DNA of 64,000 bases from Sphagnum compactum (GCA_965153455.1 OZ234503.1:12219118-12283117), one strand, 5' to 3'; positions 1-12,840 are shown, numbered from the stretch's first letter. Notes: generated from the letters alone by a model not told the origin. Numbers and translations are program-made.

Positions 1-345
1 AAGTCCCACAGATCCCAAGTTAGGGTTAGTAGGCAATAGTGTATATCTTCTTGTGTGCGAACCCATATCTTTATAACACAGAATTTAGTTAGTTGGGTCA
101 AGTCTTGGCAGGAGTTGGGAGTCCCAGGAGGGTGAAGGGTCTTGGGCTGGAGTTGGGAGTCCCGGGAGGGTCAAGGGTCTTGGGTGGCAGTCGGGAGTCC
201 CAAGAGCGAGGGTGGAGAGTCTTGGGTGGGAGTTGAGAGTCCCAGGAGGGCAGGTTGAGCCTTGGGCAGGTTGAAGATTAAAAAAACTTGAATGTGTGAG
301 ATGATAGATCCTTTTAACCTTTTGGATGATGCCTGTGAGATACAG
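1..345 (+). other. Intron of the ABCB gene (left edge of window)
   Basis: No coding similarity is visible before the acceptor CAG at 343-345. The stretch is taken as intron because the exon that follows begins in the middle of the transporter, just before NBD1. It carries the 38-42 bp minisatellite described separately. The upstream exons, including transmembrane domain 1, must lie outside the window if the gene is intact. Confidence 0.6.
102..270. repeat. GGGAGTCCC minisatellite, about 4-5 units of 38-42 bp
   Basis: Units start with TCTTGG at about 102, 140, 178, 220 and (degenerate) 259, and each carries GGAGTTGGGAGTCCC followed by a purine-rich GGAGGG. Copies differ by substitutions and small indels. 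The core GGGAGTCCC also occurs repeatedly in the LTR family at 13553-16080. Confidence 0.75.
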
Positions 346-3300
346 AGCTTTGGGTCAGGTGGCACCAAACATACACATTTTTGCGAAGGGTACAGCAGCA
401 GCATACGAAATACTGCAGGTGATAGGGAGAAAGAATGTCAAGGATCACAGCACAGATGGGAGGATACTTCCTCAAGTTGCAGGCCACATTGAGCTTTGCA
501 ATGTCTGCTTTAGCTACCCTTCTCGACCAGAAGTTGCCATTTTTGACCACTTCTGCCTCTCAATTCCTGCTGGACAGACTGTTGCCATTGTCGGCAGCAG
601 TGGCTCGGGAAAAAGCACTGTGGTGTCTCTCATTGAGCGATTCTACGAACCCCAGTCAGGTACTTACTTAGAGTGATTGACTCCAGCTTGAAGTTTAGGT
701 CTTGCAAGCAAGACCCAATTCATGATCTTCAGCATAGCACAAATTCCATGCTCCTTTGAATTGTCATAGTTCTTCAATAGTTGTATCTCAATCACTCAAA
801 GCAAAATAGCCTTTGCCTGACTAGGTGAGGTTCTGCTTGATGGACACAACATTAAGGAACTGGAACTGCGTTGGCTGCGACAGCAAATCGGGCTGGTCAA
901 TCAGGAGCCTGTCCTATTTGCAACTAGTATACTAGAGAATATTTTATATGGAAAAGATGGTGCAACCATGGCAGAGATAACAGCAATGGCAAGAGCATCC
1001 AATGCTCATGCTTTTATCGACAAGCTCCCTCTTCAGTACAACACACTAGTTGGAGAGAGGGGAGTGCAGCTATCAGGAGGCCAGAAACAGCGTGTTGCCA
1101 TTGCAAGAGCCATGTTGAAGAATCCAACTATACTGCTTCTGGATGAGGCTACAAGCGCACTGGATGCTGGATCTGAGCAGCTAGTGCAGGAGGCATTGGA
1201 CCGATTGATGATTGGTCGCACGACAATTGTGATTGCCCATCGGCTGTCAACCATTCGCAATGCAGATGCCATTTTTGTTGTCTGCAATGGGCAGGTCATT
1301 GAGTCGGGGACCCATTCAGAACTCTTAGGTAAAAAATGTGTCTCTCAACACAAAATTCATAATCATGGGGACCAGCAACCATCTCAGCTCTGAATTGATG
1401 ACATTTGCTGTCATTTGTGGATTCTTCTTTTCCAGTCTCTACCCCCCCCCCCCCCCCAAAAAGTCAGCACTGATTCTGGGTTCTTTTACTGTGCTGGGTT
1501 CAGACAGAGGGGAGAAAGGGGCATATTCTGAGCTTGTTAGAATGCAGGAGACTGGCTGGATGTCCAGGAGGGAGCTCACCTCCTGGGATGACCAAAAGCG
1601 TGACACTCTGAGTGTCACCACTCGTTATTCCAGGTGAGAGACTGAACTAAACCCCAGGATCCATTCTGCACTGATCCTTGGGTTGACTTGTTTCAGCAGA
1701 AATTGCAAGGGAAAAGAACTTCTTTTGCAAAATACCCATGTGAAAGTTTTCGGTATATGATAAGATCATGTTTCGTACAGTGCAAACATTATGTGATATA
1801 CACCTCTCTGTATTGAAAAAGCAGTTTTGCAATTGATTGGTCACTTGAGCTTCCTTCACTGCAGTCCTGGCAGTCCTGATGGCATGTGGGAGCAGAGTCA
1901 TGAACTTGGAGACCCAGCCACATTCAGAAGGTATGCAGACAATATATATCTCTCACAATGAACCATCAGTGGCCTCTTTCTCCTTTTGACTGTCAATTGA
2001 CATATGAGTGCCACTGATTTGTGACCTAAAAGTCATACCCCCAAGCTACAAAAATATCGACTCTTGTTGTATAATGCTATCACAACATGTTGTGCAGCAA
2101 GTGTCCAGATGGAGGTATGCCAGAATCTGCACAACCACATTGCCTGCCAGGGAGCAAGTCTAGGCAAGTATAAGCCGTTTCCATCGCAGATTCCACTTTT
2201 GTTTGTTGTTATTGCTGATGTTGTTGTCCACTGATGAGGATTCAGTGAATGATGAGGCCTCTAGATATCCTCAGATGTCTGATTTTCAGCTCAATGTCAT
2301 GGTCTCAGACAAACACATGTATCATCATCCTTGGAGCAGTGGGGTAAGCAGCAGCAACAGGGGAGACCGAGAGTTGTGGAGCATGATGAAGCATCAGAAG
2401 TGTCAACAGCTTCCACCTCAGGATCAAACCATCCTCAACTTGTATCTCGAGTCAGTAAACCATACTGGAAGCCATCCTTGATGCGGTTGATAAAACTGAA
2501 CTCACCCGAGTGGCCATATGCTCTTCTCGGTTCAATTGGTGCGATTTTGGCTGGCTGGAAGACTCCTCTTGCTGCTCTTGGCATGGGTGACATTCTAGTC
2601 TCATTCTACAGCTTCAGGGATTCATATATCAAACTTCAAGTACGCAAAATCTGCTTGCTCTTTACCGGAGCGATTCCAGTGACCATTATTGTGTTTTTGA
2701 TGCAAAACTACTTCTTTGAGGTCATGGGAGAGCGCCTTACAATTCGTGTTCGTGAAAAAATGCTGTCATGTAAGCTTGTTAGTGCAACAACCTGTACAGT
2801 ATTTTCCCTGCTCCATGCCATGATGATCTCTGGACTCTATGACCCCAAGGGTCAATTTCTTTTTGAAGTGTTTTATGGAGGGCCTCCTGTAAGTAAATCA
2901 ACAAATGAGAAAGTTGCTGTTGTGTGGCGTCTAGGCATCACTGCAAGCGAATAGATCTGTGAGAGGATTTACTCTGTTGCTTTGTGCAGCCATTCTGCGG
3001 CAGGAGATTGGGTGGTTTGACCAAGATGAAAACAACAGTAGCTTGGTGGCATCTCGACTGTCAGTGGATGCAACACTAGTGCGAGCGTCAGTAGGTGACC
3101 GCATGTCAGTTATTCTCATGACTCTGGCACTGCTTATATTGGCCTTTGGCATAGCATTTTATCTCGATTGGCGTGTGGCATTTGTGGTGTTTGGCACATA
3201 CCCATTCATGGTCGGTGCATTTGTTGGTGAGGTAATACACCGAAGTTGGCTTCAACATTGTGGATCCCATCAAACCTCAACTTAGGATAATCACAGAATG

Positions 3301-5488
3301 CTCATGTTTGTTCACTTCAAAACAGACCTGTGAAGCTTCAGACATTGAACAATGCACAATCCTCAACACATTCTTAACACATCCTCAACACCCAATTGGA
3401 ATGCTTTTTGGATGCAGCATCACTTTTTAAAAGGGTTTGGGGGAGATCTGACAAAGGCATATGCAAGGGCGAGCATGGTGGCTACAGAGGCGGTGAGCAA
3501 CATCCGGACAGTTGCCGCCTTTTGTGCAGAAGAGAAAGTCTTGGAACTTTTCGTACGGGAGCTGGATATGCCAAAACAGAGAGCCTTTGTGCGAGGGCAG
3601 CTTGCAGGCTTAGGCTATGGACTGTCACAGTTCTGCGTCTTCAGCTCCTACGGACTTGCAATGTGGTACTCATCAACCTTGGTGAAGAAGGGCAAATATG
3701 ATGATTTTTCCAACATCATTCGCACCTTCATCGTGTTGGTTGTCACCGCAGTCATGCTTGCCGAGTCTCTCACCATGGCCCCTGACATTTTGAGAGGATC
3801 TCAAGTACACACTCACTCAAATGGGCTCATGTAGATCTTCAAAGTTAGAGTTCTGACTCTATGTGAAGTTGCACAAGATGTGAGGCATGCTCTGAAGATG
3901 GAGTTTTTGTGATTTCTGAATGACTACTTCTTGTGGGCATTATCAGGCATTGAAATCCATATTCAAGATCCTTGACCGAGAGACAGAGATAGACCCCATT
4001 GACCCAGCTGCCAAGGAGGTGGTGGAGGTGAAAGGTGACATCCAGCTCAAGCATATTAGATTTGCATACCCATCACGACCAGACATGACGATCTTGAAGG
4101 ACTTTAGCCTGAAAGTGCGTGCTGGCAAGAGCCTTGCATTAGTTGGTGCAAGTGGATCAGGTGAGCACCGGGTTTAAGGTTTAGGGTTTAAACCCTAAAC
4201 CCCAAACCTAAACCCCTTCTAAGCTCTTGCTTTTTCTGTGATCAGAATTTATAGTTGGAAGTCTAATCTCTGGTGATCGTAGAGCATCCACCTGTTATGT
4301 CTGACCTAGCTATCATCATCATGTCCAGGAAAGAGTACTGTGATTGCCTTGATTGCAAGGTTCTACGACCCCTTGTCTGGAAGAGTGACTATAGATGGAA
4401 CTAACATAAAACATTTGAAGCTTCAATCATTGCGACGCCATATTGGACTGGTGCAGCAAGAGCCTGCGCTTTTCGCAACCACAATCTACAAGAACATTCT
4501 ATACGGTCGAGATGGGGCATCTGAAGTTGAGATCATTGAGGCAGCAAAAGCTGCAAATGCGCATACTTTTATCTGTGCTCTACCAAATGGCTACAAGACA
4601 GAAGTTGGGGAGAGGGGTGTGCAATTGTCTGGTGGCCAGAAGCAACGTGTTGCAATTGCAAGAGCTGTTCTCAAGGACCCAGCCATTTTGTTGTTGGATG
4701 AGGCAACCAGTGCTTTGGATTCACAATCTGAAGAGGTTGTTCAGGAGGCACTTGACAAGCTAATGCGAGGCCGGACTACTGTCCTTATTGCCCATAGGTA
4801 AGTATTTTGACAATCACTCTCAAAACAGTGCAATAGCATTCTGCAAACATCTCTTGAGTGCTTAGGGTTTAGGGTGCATCATCCCTGAGACTTTCCTGTT
4901 GCTTCTGGAAATGCAACAGAAACAACTCAGGACACAGATTTTGTATATAATGGTTTGCCTGACATTTTGAGCTGATTAGTCTAATATTGATCTACATGCA
5001 CCCATTGGAAGCTGATGAAGTCAGTGGGTAGTCATGGAATCTCATCACTGCTATTTGTGATGGAGGTGGTGGTGATGGTCTGACACTTTGTGGGTGACAC
5101 TCTCATAAGGTTATGACTGCATGCAATTTTCATCATGTTACCTTCAATTTCTTGTTGTGGAGATTTCTGCTGCAATTTCATAGAGACATTATGTCTTGTT
5201 TCAAACTGGAAAAACTAAAGGATTCTAAAGTTTGGGTCTCTTTGGAGCATACAATAATGTACACCTATTTTGCTTCGTTTTGGGCTTTCTTTTGGTGGAT
5301 TGTAAAATTACAGGTTGTCGACAATAAGGAATGCAGACACGATTGCAGTGGTGAGGGATGGACAAATTGTAGAGAGGGGAACACATGAGTCGTTGATGCT
5401 GGAATCTGTTGGGGCATATGCGAAGCTCATCAATCTTGACTCTTCTGCCGGTGAAGCATCTTGTAGTTATAGATCCACACAAGTGTGA
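346..5488 (+). CDS. ABCB (MDR/P-glycoprotein) full transporter, 5'-partial
   Basis: ATP-driven plasma-membrane exporter of the plant ABCB family, whose members move auxin or other small molecules. My exons are 346-659, 825-1328, 1504-1633, 1874-1930, 2102-2114 (tentative microexon), 2361-2769, 2990-3231, 3418-3804, 3947-4160, 4329-4797 and 5314-5488, giving 970 residues in one frame. NBD1 has Walker [11 protein letters not shown]-loop VNQEP, signature LSGGQKQR, Walker [13 protein letters not shown] and switch IAHR. A Ser/Glu-rich linker follows, then TMD2 starting near [18 protein letters not shown], then NBD2 with Walker A split by an intron after GASGSG, and a second LSGGQKQR and [12 protein letters not shown]. 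All catalytic motifs are intact in both halves. The family is usually about 1250-1300 residues, so only TMD1 is missing. The two least certain points are the first acceptor and the microexon. Substrate cannot be inferred. Confidence 0.93.
4178..4201. repeat. Head-to-head telomere-like palindrome in an ABCB intron
   Basis: A perfect 24-bp palindrome formed by GGTTTAGGGTTT followed directly by AAACCCTAAACC, inside the intron that splits NBD2. It is embedded in further degenerate TTTAGGG/CCCTAAA copies between 4170 and 4215. A second short run, TTAGGGTTTAGGG, lies in the next intron at 4862-4874. Confidence 0.85.
5031..5186 (+). mobile_element. Diverged copy of the SINE-like element, in an ABCB intron
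   Basis: This stretch aligns over about 145 bp with the element at 20533-20674: both begin GTCATGG, share GGTGATGGTCTG and ACTTTGTG, then GGTTATGACTGCA, and end near TTGTTGTGGAGATTTCT. No flanking direct repeat is recognisable, which fits an older insertion. It lies between the last two ABCB exons. Confidence 0.7.
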
Positions 5489-6616
5489 AATACCAACCAA
5501 ACAAGAGATACTGTCTACTTTGTTTAAGAAATCGATTTTCTCCTCTAAAGCTCTTTCACTCTTAAGAGTACTCCATCTTGTTCATTCCTCTTTTCTTCCT
5601 CCTCACCTGTGACCTTGCCCTGCCAGGCTCAGTCACAGCCTTGCTAGGAGCTGGAATTGGCCAAAACTCTACCAACTCTCTAGTACAAAAGCTCACAATA
5701 CATTCGGTATTGTTTCCATAACCGATTGTAGGGAGTGTCTCTTTTAATGTAGCAACATGAACATTGGACCCAAGTTATATCATGTATCTTGCTGCCTTTT
5801 GACAATTTCATAGCTCCCTGATGCCTTTTTGAAAGTTCGTGGTTGTTGGTTGGCTGAACCTCATAACTCACCATCTTCTATGTTCCATAACCCGTAAGCC
5901 GGGTGCTCCCCTACAATTGGGACTCTTTTGGTCGAATGGCGAGTAAGGGTTGATGTTAAAAGAATTGAACTGGAATAGAATTGAGAAGTGCCTTAATATT
6001 AACTTTATGAAGATTTCAGATGCTACAAAACATAAATATTGACTAACCTAAACCCTAGAGTCATAACCAGTTTTAGGTTTGCTATATAGGCCTGTGCCTG
6101 CTATAACAATGCTACAAAACATTATTGAAACATTATAATGTTTGATGTCTATGCAAGTTGTGACATGATGCGGAGGTATGTGCAAAAACAAAACGAGGGG
6201 GGGAAATGGTAACAAAGATAGCAACATGTGTCAAAAATAGAAAATAAGAACTGATTTCGTAAAAAGCTATCATTTTTTTCCTCTTAATTTCAACTAATTC
6301 TTCTTTTTTTTGGAAAAAAATTTCCAATTTCATTACCTTTCAAACAAAAGAGATCCATGATAAGTAGGGACATTGATAGGTAAGGGGAAAAAAAAAGAGG
6401 AAAATACCACCAACAACAATAAAGATGTTGGATATCAACTTCCTACCAAGTTATTTAAGTTATTTTAACCGAGTTATATTTATTTGAGATATTTGTGTTA
6501 CATGCACATATTTTTTGGACTATGAAATATGTTAGATAAGTTTATTTAAATATCTCTAGTTAAGTTTAATGTGACATATTTCAATGCATGAGATGATGAC
6601 CTTGTGCATGTGCTTC
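5489..6616. other. Intergenic, 3' side of the ABCB gene
   Basis: The first few hundred bases are probably 3' UTR. No conserved coding segment or RNA gene was recognised. It is moderately AT-rich with short A and T runs after 6180. Confidence 0.5.
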
Positions 6617-6618
6617 TA

Positions 6619-7048
6619 CAGTAGCCTCCTGCCTAAGTACGCATTATTTTCTCGAAAAAATAGGGTTCAGATTTATTTAGTTCAACATGTCATGGATTGT
6701 CATTTGGCGCAAGTTTTGAAGATTCTTGCGTTTGGCTTTCAAGGTGACAGCCCGGACCTTACTTTGAAACGATTCAAACAACTTTCTAAGATCATCAAAT
6801 GTTTTCTCAGCCTCTTCTCGAACTTCGGAGCAAAGCAACTGATCCTTTATATCAACAACTTGCTTATAAAGTGACTCAAATCCCTTAAATACAACAGTGT
6901 GACTCATTGAGGCGTTTCCCATTCGGTTTCTTCGACATTGCAGCTAAATCAAGCGATTAGGAAATGATTCGTCTAAAGTGCGCACCTACCGACTAAGTAC
7001 GCACAATTCTCCTAGGTTCAAGTTGCGTACTTAGGCGGGAGGCTACTG
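6619..7048 (-). mobile_element. pogo-like (Tc1/mariner superfamily) deletion derivative
   Basis: Terminal inverted repeats of about 25 bp begin CAGTAGCCTCC and contain GCCTAAGTACGCA; the right end is its reverse complement with one mismatch (T/C). Both ends abut TA (6617-6618 and 7049-7050), the target duplication expected of Tc1/mariner elements. A further CTAAGTACGCA lies inside at about 6991. The interior carries the tail of a transposase-like reading frame on the minus strand. At 430 bp it is far too short to be autonomous. Confidence 0.8.
6677..6922 (-). pseudogene. C-terminal fragment of a pogo-like transposase
   Basis: An 81-codon open segment lies within the 430-bp TIR element. It is acidic then lysine-rich and ends LRQMTIHDMLN. 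That basic helix followed by a short 'QTTIxDFF'-like tail is typical of the C-termini of pogo/Tigger DDE transposases. The DDE catalytic core and the CENP-B-type DNA-binding domain are absent. Assignment rests on the tail resemblance plus the TIR/TA structure, so the coding identity is an inference. Confidence 0.45.
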
Positions 7049-7050
7049 TA

Positions 7051-8279
7051 CATGTATTTTTAGGTGGCTAACATCTACATGGGGTCTTCACCTCGTATTC
7101 AAAAATAACCCAAGAGCTCGGGGTTGAATTATAGGTCTATCACAACATTTGTGTGATCTTAGGGTTGGGTTAAAGCTCATTGTAAATCAATGTTTTTATC
7201 ATTTTTATTCTTTCATCAATCCACTGTCAATTTCTAACAAAAGATATTTCAATGCATCCTATAAATAAAAAATAAGAAACAAACACTAAATTGATAAAAC
7301 AATCCTTACTGTGCATAGGTGTGCAATGTCGATTACTACATATTTTGTGCATGCTTAACATAAGCCTCCATTGGCCCAATTGTTGCCAAGTAAACATTGG
7401 CCTCAACACTTATGTTAAACCATCAACAAGATGAAATTTTTAAATTATTTTTAAAACTTTAAGATTTTCAAAAATTAAAAACATATTTTTAAATTAAAAT
7501 TTTCATAACCAAATTTTTTTTAATACATTTTGTTGGCCCCCATCTTGCTTTCTTTTTTCCCATTTTCTTCATCTTTTTTTTTCATTTTTTCTCCTATTTT
7601 AATTTTTTTTCAGCTCTAATTTTTCTTCCAAGGAATATGTGTTTTATTTTTTATTTTATTCTCTCAATGGATTTGTGGTTTCTAAAGTTTCTAATTGAAT
7701 CATGTTGGAAGGAATATCATTTGTGATTGCAAGCATTTGAGTCACAAATCTACAATCTTGATTTTCTTGTTTGAGATTTTTCATTTGTGTGTTCCATAAT
7801 ACAAAAGTGTGCAAAACTTTGTTTTTGGAAACTTTTATTCAAGTTTTAAAGAAATATTGACTATGGTGATGGACAAGAAGAATTAAATGAAAAAATATTT
7901 TGAAGTAAAGTGCCATTTTAATTTTTTAATTTTTTAATTTGTTTTTGCTTATTTACTAAATAATTTTCTGTAGCAATACAAGGTGAGGGGAAAATAATCG
8001 GTGGGAGGGTAGCACTATGGGTAGGGTGGAGTGACAACTTTTTATTATTCATTTGTACATTGTCCAAATCTATGGTGTGTTTATAAATAAAGTTTTGTAG
8101 GGTTGCAACAATTCTTTGCTAGTAAAAGCAAAATAGGATTTTGAGGTTTCATGATTTGCCAACATAAAAAATATTTATTAACAATTTGCACCATAGGTGT
8201 TGGCAAAGACAAAAGCGTTTGTCACCACAAAAAAGGAAAGGTGACTTGGTTACGACACTCCCTGATAGAATCATAACAT
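7051..8279. other. AT-rich intergenic DNA
   Basis: Dominated by A and T runs (for example 7430-7640). No gene, RNA or clear repeat is recognisable. Confidence 0.5.
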
Positions 8280-10140
8280 GTTAACAAAATGGACACAAAG
8301 TGATTCAAGGAGCATATAAATATTCCAAGACATCAAGTTCCTCATAAATTACAATCATACAACTTTTTAAATGCAACACAAAGACTATGAACCTTAAAGG
8401 ATCAAATCACTCATGATTTCCTCTCAAGAGTCAACTAGTCATGAATGTGTTAACTCATTTCTTAACAATTAAGCCCCAATTCTTGTTTAATACCCCATTC
8501 CCATCAAATATTTCCCATTGGAAGTTGGACAAAGAATAACACAAGATTGGACATTACAACATTTGTTCTCCATAAACTCATTAATGTCCATAAAACCTCA
8601 TTTTCCTCATAGCTTTTACAACATCATAGTATTCTCTTCTGAACACAATTTGTCTGATAGTTATCCTCAAAACCCCTAAAAACTCACAACAAAATGAACA
8701 CTGCCACAATGACCACTCATGAAATCTTTATACTGTCATCACCTCCCTTGAACTAATCCTTAACTTCTAACATTGGATCTCTTACTCCCTACCTGAAGCT
8801 CATAACACAACAAGAAAATACTATAAGGTAGAGTATAAAAGATCAACAATGGGGAATTCTTCCCCAACTTTTCCCTAAACAAGACAAATTATCCCAAGAA
8901 AATGCAACCTCACAACTTAGAAAAAAACTTAACTCTTTCCATATGCCTATCTTTTCATAAATCTTTGAAACCTCCATCTTATAGCAACCCCTTGCCACCA
9001 TTTTCCTACACCATCAAAACACCAACACCAACCATCACCAAGTTCCATGATCCGCATTCCCCATCAAGAACATCAACAATGTAGTTAGGAAACCATTCCA
9101 TCACCAAAACCACCTCAATAGCATTGTTCCATTGAATAACAACCATCAAACATACTTACCTGTAAACAAACAAAACAACATCCAAATGTAAAAAAGAACA
9201 CTAGACATTGGATTTTTAGTGTCCACAACTTTTCATGATGATAATCATTCCATAATTTGGCATCTTATGTTAGTCACCCATCAAGAATTAAGATTACCTT
9301 TTTCCATCCATGCACATCCATCCACAAAAAATTGTTGACACTAGTTTTAGGTCACATGCATGCTTTCATATGCACAAGCCTTCTTTCAACACACAAGAGA
9401 ATTTGTAACCAAAAAAAGAGGTACATGAAAATACACAATCCCCAATTTTTTTTGCAAACTGAAATGCTCAATATTGAACTATAACTACATCCTGATAATG
9501 TGAAAACACCTTCACTAATTCGATTCTTGTAGCAATTCTACTTTGGACATTAATCTAAGAGTGATGATGGATCATCACACTTTGGATTTCTTCTTTTGGG
9601 CTATCATGGTCAAATGGTTGCAAATTTCAAACAACAGACCTAACAATTTTCAATATATCCATCCCTATCAAAACTTTAATAACCCTTGAAAAAGATTTTT
9701 TACAAACAATTATTACTGATTAGCGGACTCTCAAAAATTCTTCAACTAACCACAACCTTCCCATGGATAACAACTATTTGGAGTTCCCAATATACCAAGT
9801 ATTCAACCATCCCAACAAAAACAGTATTTGGATTACTTCAAATGTATTGAATTTGAGTATGAATCCCACAACTAACCAGTCCCATTAACCTTCTTGAACC
9901 TATCATCATTTCCATCAATAGTCTCTAATGACTTGCTACATTTGGACATCCTATTGTTGTTTCCAATGCAGTGAAATTGATGGAAACAACTTAAAATCCA
10001 TAATGCATTTTGGGCATTCTTCCCAAAATAATGAGCAAATCACAACAAAAGTTGAAACCTCAACACAACCTAGTGCTGAAAATCATTCAAATCCAAAAAC
10101 CAACCAACCAACTTAACTTGAAGTAATAAAACCTTTTTAT
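8280..10140. other. G-poor (A/C/T-rich) tract, possible decayed element
   Basis: For nearly 1.9 kb the plus strand is visibly depleted in G and rich in CAT, AAC and CACC triplets, unlike both flanks. No frame stays open for more than 75 codons and no domain is recognisable. Such strand asymmetry fits an old, heavily mutated transposon, but no termini were found. Confidence 0.35.
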
Positions 10141-10589
10141 AGTTGTGTCACCTCCAGTAATTCCATAGCTCGCACCATTCTCATCCACACGAAAATAAAA
10201 CAACACACTTCATACTCATCTTTAAACTTTCAGACACTCCTAAAAACATATTTATCATTAGTAGCAAAACTTCATCACAAGAAGCTTTTTGGTGAATGAC
10301 TATATGACAAAATAGTATGTGGTTTTTTTGATGCCATGACAACAATAGCGAACACCCTTTTCACACAGTAACCCTAAAAACTTATCATCCATATTTTTCA
10401 TGCACAAATGCATCAACAATAAATATTATGTACCACCTTGGAAGGGACTTGAGGTAATACCTACCTTGTACCACTTCTATACCATGGATATCACATACCA
10501 GCCAAAATCGATCCTAGACTCAATCCATTACCTGGACAAGTATGAAATATCCAAAGGGCCATACTAATACATGATTCCATCCTCAAGCC

Positions 10590-12840
10590 AAATTGTTAAA
10601 AAATGTTTCAAAAATAGGCCAAAGTACTAAAAAAGATTTTAATTCATAGGCCAAAGTTTCAATTTTTTTAAAACTTAAGCCATGTTTTAGAAATATATTC
10701 CAACTGTAAGCCAATATGCCAAAAACAAATTCAACCTTAAGCCAACATGCATATGCCAAATTAATTTTTTCTTCGGATAAACTCTCTTGGCATGAGGTCT
10801 AACATTAAGCCAATATACATGTATTATTATGATTTTAAATGTGTATTTGCATCAAATACACAAAAATTCTTGGTTCAACGACTTGGGGCTATTACAATTT
10901 GACCCGAAACATTTGTCTTAAGGGTGTGGGACATTTGTCTTAGGAATGCATGACATATGAAAGCGTTTAACACAAGTTGAATCGAAGGGGAGGCCTCCGT
11001 TGTTTTTGGTGTCCAAACAAAACTTGAACGCTTCTTTTTGAGCATCTAACGCATTAAAAATTGTCAAAAATGGATTAGAAATGAGAAAGTAATGGCCCCC
11101 CAAAGTTAAGGGGGTCAATAATTTTTTTTTAAAACCACAAAACACAACAAAGCCAGTTCCCAAACACCCAAAAAATTCCTTGTGTGTTGTTCTATTGCTA
11201 TTAAAGTTCAAAGATTATTTGTAGAACTAAAGGTGGTGCTCCTACAACACTTTAAATCATTTAAAATGAATAAGAAATGAAAAAACTTTGAAAGTAAGGG
11301 GGGTCCAAAGAGGAAAAAAAAGAAAAAAAAAACGTTTTGTAAGTTGGAAAGCTTATTTTTCTTCTTGTTATTTTTTCATGACTTCTTTTCATTTGCATTT
11401 CGAAGATGATTCTAAAGCTTAAGGTAGCATGCTCCCTTAACATTTTAAATCATTCAAAATGAAGCATAGATGACAAAAATCCAAAGAAGTGTTCAATGAT
11501 AAGGTTGGTGATGGGTAGTTTTACCCTAATGTCAACCTACCCAACATATTGACTTTCATATGAGAGAACACTAGGGATGGTGGGCAATGATAAAAAAAAA
11601 AAAATTGCCTTCATAATCTGTCCAACATTATTGGGCAAAAAAAATATCGAACTGCCCAAATTATTTGGAGCATGAAAATATTTTCAGAATGCCAAAAACT
11701 TTGGGCATAAAAGAAAAGTATCTTCAACATTTATAAGGTGCCCATATTTATTGAGCAAAATAAGAATTCCGAAAATGCCAAAAAATTTCAAGCATTGAGA
11801 TTTTTCAGAATGCCCAATTTTTTTGGGCAAAAATGAAAAAAATCAACATTTATAATTTTCCCAAGTATGTTAAAATTTAAAATGGCTCGAAAATTTTCCA
11901 ATCATCTTACATTAAAAACCCATGAATATTTCCAAGCATAGGATTTGTTGAATTCCCAAAATTTTGAGCAAAATGAAAAATTTTCAACATACAAAATTTG
12001 CCCGAAATTGGGTAGAATAAAGATTCTCAAACTAATGAATATTTTTCAAGCATCTCGAGAAATGTTTTCTAAGAATTCTTTAGATGTCCGATATTAAACC
12101 TTAAAAAATATTTAAAAATCTAATTGTAATCCTCAATGCTAATTTATAAAAAATCTTAAGTCAAAACAATAAAAAGATCATAACTTGAGCACTAAGTCCT
12201 AGACCCAAGTGTTCAAAAGATTCTAACCCCAAACGAAAATGGTAATTTTCTTAACTCTAAGTCAAAATAATAAAAAGATTCTAATCCTAAAGCGTAAATA
12301 GATTCTAATCCTTAAGCCCAAATAGATTTATCTTTAGGCCTAAAAAGATTCTAAATTTAAGCCAAAATATTAAAAACATTCTAATCTTAAGCTTAAATGT
12401 TAAAAAGATTCTAATTTTAGGTTTAAGCATTAAAAATATTCTATTCTTAAACCAAAGTATTAATAAATATTTTAACTATAGGTTAAATTAGAAATTTTAA
12501 AAAAACCTTGCGTCAAATTTCAACCGAAGATCAAAGTTTTTAAAACATTTAAACCATAAGCCAAAGTCTTTTAAAAAAATTGAATGTTATGCTCAAGTGC
12601 TAAAAACATTATACCCCCAAACCAAAATTGTGATTTTTAAAAACTTTAAACCAAAATAATAAAGATTCTAACCATTAGGCCCAAATAAATTTTATCCTTA
12701 AACCTAAAAAGATTTTAACCTTAGATCAAATTTCAACCAAAGATCAAAGTTTTGAAAATATTTTAGTCATAAGTCGAAGTCTTAAAAAAGATTATGAGTC
12801 TAAACCAAATTGCTAAAAGATTCTAACCTACTTCATTTTG
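10590..12840. repeat. Degenerate A-rich repeat tract
   Basis: Loosely repeated phrases occur at irregular spacing of roughly 25-60 bp: AAGCCAA(A/T)AT, TTAAAAAGATTCTAA and, from 11620 to 11840, GCCCAA/TTGGGCA. The repeats are too diverged to define a unit. The tract lies just inside (minus-strand downstream of) the PBS-bearing LTR and may be decayed retrotransposon interior; no gag or pol similarity was seen. Confidence 0.45.

Noticed and set aside
5886-5960. Possible structured RNA (CCGTAAGCCGGGTGC)
   Set aside because: Only short pairing could be drawn by eye and no known RNA family motif is present.
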